Assembly (NCBI GenBank): GCA_023101725.1
Contig: JALJCO010003433.1
Coordinates: forward strand, 372,001-436,000
Length of the DNA: 64,000 nucleotides
Direction: 5' to 3'
DNA from: Atherinomorus stipes
Lineage: Eukaryota; Chordata; Actinopteri; Atheriniformes; Atherinidae
Made by a program: the position numbers and the translations under genes. Position 1 is the stretch's first letter. The number at the start of each line of letters is the position of its first letter. Below are positions 46,512-64,000 of the stretch, in pieces. The notes under the pieces were generated by a model, which saw only the letters and a list, made by a program, of their open reading frames with translations, did not search any database and was not told the DNA's origin.

Positions 46512-49500
46512 TGGCTTACTATGTCATGTTGTATTTTATTGATTGTATCATTTCAATTCTGTAAAATATTTTTTAGAAATAAAATTCAGTTTGTAAATAG
46601 TTTCACGTGCCATAAATGTGATTCTTTACATGATTTGCCTCAGTTAAAATTGATTGACCTTGTTCATGTGACAGTGTTAAACATCTTTGGTACTTTGTAG
46701 GTTTTCATGCACTGAAAATTAGGCAAGATCAAGAAAAATATCATTTCCCTTGATGATTTTAAACAGCTATGAATTTTAATAATGTAGAAAGGTGTCAAAT
46801 TAAATCAAACAGTAAAACTAAGATATAAATAGGTTGTGATACAGTAATAGATCAATGGATCTGAAGAAAATCAGTCTTTGTTAAACAGAAGTGGTTTTGT
46901 TTTGTCTGCTTTGGTTAGCAGAGTGTCTCAAACATGCATCATTCAGCCCTTAGCTATTGTGGAACCCGTAAAGCTCGGATAAAGGGCAGATTTGATGAGT
47001 TTATTCTGTTGGATGGAAAATGAAGTGACACAACACAAGATTAACAGATTTCACCATCAGGCTGCAAACCATATTCCAGTGGTGGATGATGTTAGCAATT
47101 CCATATGGTGAACAGGGTTTCCTGTTGAGAAAGCAGCAGAATGACTTGGATCGTTGCAAGGTGCTTTACCATTTGTTCCCAGCTCAGTCTGCGTGAGGGC
47201 CCTCATCCGGTCTCAATCTGCTTTTTGTGGAAGGCCTCGAGCGGGAGGAACACATATGGCTCATTTGGCAAATTGAAACTGCTGGTTGTTTTGTGTCTGC
47301 AGCTTGATTGTTCTAAAGTGGGCTTCCACACAAGTTCATCCATCCTCCCTCTGATTCTGCAAGCACCCATGCATGTACAGCCTGAATCCGTCTGTGGGCT
47401 AAACTCTGCAATGGACTAATGTCTGGACCCTCTGATGTAATGATAAGGGAATGATTAAACACTGAAGGTCCTTTGGGTGACCAAGGGGAAGATCATCCAG
47501 TTATGTCATTGTGTGTTTCTTTGTGAGTGAACGTTTGCCTGTTAAAAATCTCGACCTTGCTGGACCTCAAATTGTCACAGACCTCCAGGGTGACAGATAT
47601 CAGGGTGTTATGCAATGCTTTTTATTAAACTGAGAATGCAAGGATGCACTCTGGGAAGGTTAAGAGACATTTGGCGGTCCAGATTGGGGGGCAGTCTTTA
47701 AGATAAGAGGCTTTTTTAGAACAGAGTGAAAATTTCTAAGCATTAGATCTTTCTGATTTTCTATAAAACACCTGCAGACATTTAGAGTACAAAACTGACA
47801 TCTGTCACTCCATATGTCTGCTGAGAAAAAAAAAAAAAACAAATTTGTAGTTATTTCCAATTTTGATTCACATTGACACTTATTTTGTTGTTTCAAAGAC
47901 CTGATTTTTTTTTTTTTTTCTCTCCATAGCTCCTGAAGTCATGACATTGTTCGGAGGCTGGTTCAACCTTCATCATCTTCATTCATCTCCCAGATCTATT
48001 AATGATCTGTGGCTATGTTTTCGCTATTAGCAGACAGTTTGTGTAAAATAGCCTGAATGAACTCTCCATGCCTATAGCTGGAGATTCTAGAGGGAAAGAT
48101 GTGCTCATGATGTTAGCAGGAAGAGACAAGTGTGACTGAGTCACAGACACAAGGCAGAGCCAGAGTTGCAGAGAGGCAGGACAAGATGAACAAAAGATAC
48201 AAATACGTTGCAGGAAAAGGTGAGAAGAGGTGGTTAAGAGCAAATGTTGCTGTAAAGGAAGAAATATAAGGCCTGACTTGCAGGAGGAGGGTGCCCGGAG
48301 CCGGCCCTGTACCACAGCTTGCTCCTGTCTATATTTAGCGCAGGGACCACAGATTGTAACAAGTGCTCGGGGCCTTGTGTTCAGACTGGCAAGAACTGCT
48401 GCCATCCATCTCTGCACCCGGGGCCAGGCACGATCTCAGCGCACGCCAGCACAAGGGAGGGGTGATGTGACCCTGTCTAAGTGTACGCTTACTTTGCACA
48501 TGTGCAAAGCTGATTACGCTACTACTTTAGATGCCTTCATAGAGTAGATGTGAGGATCCAAACCTTAAAGGCACCTGCATGCCGATACCTTGATCAAAGA
48601 ATCGTTGCTGCTCCGCTTGTGTTCTTAATTGGTGAGTTTTTGTTCACAAATTCCTCAATCTCATTTCTCCTTCCTGTCGGCATTTGAAAAGGGCAGAACA
48701 TCACCATCACCATCTACCCACGTCTGCTGAAAAAAACTTGTCTTGTTGGAAAGGATTGACATTCAGTCCAAATGTCAAAAGCCGCTCAAGCCATTTTCGA
48801 CTCTTCCTGTTTGTACGCTAACCTTCGCCTTCTCCACCTCCTCTAGGACTGTTAGAGGGATTGTCAGTGGTGATTGATGAGGGACTGAGCGATTCAGACA
48901 CCAAAGTCTTCTGAAGGTGTCTGCAATCCATCCTAAAGTGTAGTTAAATGCTCTTCAGAGTGCTTATCCACTCAATATATAGTGCCACCGGCTCAAATGC
49001 TCTCACTCTGCAGGGTTTAATCCTTCACCAGGAACAGCAACTGTGATCAGCTTGACACAGTGTGAATTAAATTTCACAGTAAATAGCCCTTCTGGTGCTA
49101 CTTCAGCAGCATAACTCACTTCTCTGCTATGGGACTGGTTGGCGCATCACTTTAATACAAAACTTTTCATGAGCTAAAGCAGTTATATGCTGCAAACTCA
49201 TCCAATAAATCTGCACAGGGAAATTTGTGCAACTGGACCACCTATAAAACTGTAATCCTGACTTCAAATCCATGAAAAAAAAAAGAGATACGAGAATCTA
49301 ATTTGTTGACAAAGCACACCAGTTTGATCAAATGTTTCTGTGTTGCATGTATATAACATCTAAAATGCACATAAAGTGTAGATGATGATGCAATTCAATG
49401 AAGTCATATTTTGTGGTTCACATCTGTTCGATACAAGTCTATAATCCTACATGCTCCAGTTCAATTTGCATTTTACAGCTTTACAAAAATCAAGACAGTA

Positions 49501-49833
49501 TTTACTTCATCAATCCTGGTATTCCTCCTTTATATGCTGCAACATTCCTTCCTTTGTACCCGGCTACTAATCTCTCTGCCTGCCGTTAACCATCCAGCAT
49601 CCTGTCCATCAGTCACCGCCCACATCATGCTCGAACAGACTAACCAATCACTCAAACCATCAGAGAAGCTCCTGCTTTGCACTGATCTCCACAGAGATGC
49701 AGCATTCAATCTGCTACACTCAAGCCTCCCACCAAACACAAATTACATCCAGATCATAAGTGTCAAAAGTTCTTCAACTATAGTTGTAGAGCACAGAGCA
49801 ACACTGAACACCGGTCTTTGATTACAAGCATAC
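46512..49833. other. Non-coding stretch downstream of eftud2
   Basis: No supported gene. At 48329-48338 CTATATTTAG fits the MEF2 binding consensus in a locally GC-rich context, which alone does not prove an enhancer. Confidence 0.5.
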
Positions 49834-49848
49834 TTTATTCATTTTATT
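49834..49848 (-). terminator. Probable poly(A) signals of eftud2
   Basis: Two AATAAA hexamers read on the minus strand (49834-49839 and 49843-49848), about 330 nt downstream of the eftud2 stop. A TG/T-rich stretch follows further downstream on the same strand. The implied 3' UTR of about 350 nt is reasonable. Other AATAAA-like hexamers exist in this AT-rich DNA, so the site is inferred from position. Confidence 0.55.
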
Positions 49849-50175
49849 CACTTATGCCAGATCAAACATCCAGTCTTTTCTTAACTTCAAAGTTACGTTA
49901 CAAAAACAATCATTTGTACATATAAAAATAAAAATACAAGAGAATTGAGAGGCAACTTCTTTGACATTTCTGCATATTTTAATGTTTTTTTTATCATTAA
50001 ACTAACTGTGTGGTTTTCACCTGGACATGGAGCAAGCTAATAAAACAGTCATGTACATGAAAAATAACTCCTTTATAACCTGAATCTATGAAAAACAATA
50101 AGATTTTACCCCAAACATCCTGGAAAAAAGTCATATTAGGTGTTGAATGTCCAGTGGAGGAGTTGGTGTTCGAGC

Positions 50176-62111
<11,936 letters not shown>

Positions 62112-64000
62112 CTGAAAAAGAAGACAAATGGCCAACTTCAGTGGCATGTATGGTGGATTTTGTCACAAGAAGCTGTGGCTTCATGTCCCACCTGGATAGC
62201 TTGGTGGACCCTATTCGTTTGAGGGGTAGTCCCAAAAAAGTTTGCACCTTTGTTTCATTTGCTTTCACACTGCACTTTACTCAGACTACACCGCCTAGAC
62301 AATGTTGCACAGTTGCAACTGCTGGCGAGAGGCTGCATTCCCCGAAAAGAATCAATAACCAAAAAAAAAAAGAAAATCAGACTCAATGATTGGCTGGAGC
62401 TGAAAATAAATTGAGATTTTTTATTTGACTTTGATGTTCAAATCTAATGCAGTTTACACAAGAAACTGTCCAGTATGAGCAGCAGCAGAGGCAGTGAGCT
62501 ATCCAGCGTGTTGCCACAATGCATCTGCATCACTTCCTGTTTGGTTCACTGGATACGCTGACCTTCACAGTCAGACCAGTGTTTGCTTCTTTGGTCTAGA
62601 CCAGAGTACCAATGCACATTCATACTGCTCCAACCCAACTGTACCATCCTCTAAAGTGGAGATATAACAATTACCAGTAAAATGATTAACCGTGATAAAG
62701 TTCCTAACGATTAGTAATACCATTTCAAATTTAATTATCATTTAACACCGTAATTGATTACTGCACTTTGAAAAACTCAGTGATGCTGCTGATTGCCCGG
62801 AAAAGCAGCAGCAGTCCCAGTTTGTAATATTTAATTGCTGAAAATATGGGGGGAGGCAACGAAGGCACCCATGTGGACAGTGCTCTGGAGATTTTTCCCC
62901 CTTTAAAAAAGACAAAGTAGACGTCTAGACTAGGGATGTCCCGATCCGATCACGTGATCGGAAATTGGGCCCGATCACGGGGTTTCAGACTTGATTGGAA
63001 TCACTTATCACATCCCGATCAGGTATCGGATAAATGTTTCCTTTACATTGACACGGCCGACGTTGCCCCTCTCTTTAGCCGGAGATGCGCACTGATGGCA
63101 GCATCTCTTTTTTTTTTTTTTCCTGTGCGCGATTTTCCTGTCATTTACAGTTTTATGACCAGCGGTTGGTTTGATTCTGCCTCATATGAGCCGCCGGAGT
63201 CCCACACACAGCTCAATGTTTTATGATACAGCATCACCAGCCAGTTCAGGAGTTCAATGTAACGCAGCAGCCTGTTGATCCAGATGTTAACTACAGTGAA
63301 GGCGGTTGTAGCGCTGAACTGAGCCAAGTTAAAAAGTTTGATCAATTTGTCAAAGCATACAACACTAAATTAATCATAATATGAAACACACTGTTCATAT
63401 TTAGCGATGCAACATGATAATGTGCTGGTTTAACATTACTGGTACAGCGCGTGCACCAGTGCGGGTTTGACGGCTGCTGCTGTGTGTGACGTGATGCATG
63501 ACAGGCTCGGAGTGACAGGGAAAAAAAAAAAAGAAAAGAATGTCGGTTAAACTTTGTTTGCCGTTACATAACTAGGTAAAATCGAAGCACACATTAAATT
63601 ATCTGTTGTTTCACAGCTTATTTAAAATATACTGTGTTGGTTTTATTGGCTGTCCAACAGATAAAGAAACATACCTTCCCATGATTCAGAGAAATGGAGA
63701 AATATCCAAATAGTTTCCTTTGTGATTTCCACATACATCCATAAATGATCAATTCCTCAATAATTTGGTGTTTGTTGGTTAAGAAATGTATGTGAAATAT
63801 CTTGTTTTAACAATGTGATTGAAAGAATGTAAATGATTAGAGGAGGTGTCATAATAAAATAAAATAAGAATAAATAAAAGGAAAAAATATAACAAATGTG
63901 ACACCTCCTGACTCCCCAATTTCACCTTTAAGCTATGATTTAAATTAAATAGGATTCAGAATCAGATCAGGCCAGTGTGTTGAATGATGTGTGCCACTTC
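62112..64000. other. eftud2 intron running to the window edge
   Basis: No further eftud2 exon is found here, although about 290 residues are missing upstream. The hAT end at 62931 and a T-run at 63109-63121 are the only recognised items. Confidence 0.6.
62931..63020. mobile_element. hAT element left end, right end not found
   Basis: TAGGGATGTCCCGATCCGATC at the start, followed by a perfect 16-bp palindrome (CCGATCACGTGATCGG, 62946-62961) and further ATCGG-rich sequence. This is a typical fish hAT terminus. No matching right end appears before 64000, so the element is truncated or continues. Confidence 0.6.

Noticed and set aside
48329..48338. MEF2-like site CTATATTTAG
   Set aside because: A single ten-base match is expected by chance in 64 kb; no further muscle-type motifs cluster with it.
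48013..48417. 134-codon minus-strand open frame
   Set aside because: It is hydrophobic and Cys/Ser rich but has no family features, and an overlapping plus-strand frame of similar length is equally open.
49411..49821. 136-codon plus-strand frame close to the eftud2 3' end
   Set aside because: No promoter, domain or splice signals; the long frame is probably chance in T/C-rich DNA.

Overview
The window is vertebrate nuclear DNA, almost certainly from a teleost fish. The evidence is AT-rich non-coding DNA, GT-AG introns, one ultra-conserved animal spliceosome gene in short exons, a tRNA-derived SINE with an (ATGG)n tail, an L2-type LINE, several Tc1-like elements, hAT and Harbinger-like MITEs, and a decayed member of a multi-copy gene family I know from fish genomes. 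The species cannot be read from this sequence.

Layout. 1-4.2 kb is non-coding, with a weak candidate promoter and first exon on the minus strand near 1.1-1.5 kb. 4.2-13.46 kb is the most unusual part. The 5' half of a tRNA-Cys gene lies at 4199-4248 and the matching 3' half at 13443-13464. Between them are about 9.2 kb holding a broken multi-exon zinc-finger/SAMD3-like gene (5938-12553), a TTAA-flanked fold-back element with another element nested inside it, and a 500-nt run with no C at all (12942-13441). An intact tRNA-Cys gene follows at 15346-15417, with further tRNA-Cys relics up to 25 kb. 13.8-16.4 kb also holds two hAT elements, one with a perfect 8-bp target duplication. 16.4-49.8 kb has no protein gene I can support. 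It contains a SINE (24.4 kb), a 3'-truncated L2 LINE endonuclease fragment (26.0-27.4 kb), microsatellites, Harbinger-like and Tc1-like MITEs, a Tc1 transposase remnant (42.9 kb) and a CpG-rich block (45.7-46.4 kb).

49.8-64 kb carries the one clear protein-coding gene, eftud2 (U5 snRNP GTPase, Snu114 orthologue), on the minus strand. Eighteen exons are present, from within the G domain to the stop codon at 50176. They join in one frame to about 682 codons, so about 290 N-terminal residues with the P-loop lie beyond the right edge. Its penultimate intron (5.2 kb) holds a Tc1-like element with a SINE-like insertion inside it and two adjoining MITEs. A poly(A) signal pair sits at 49834-49848.

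The genes do not form a functional unit. eftud2 is a housekeeping splicing factor, the tRNA-Cys genes are Pol III units, and the rest is mobile or decayed material.
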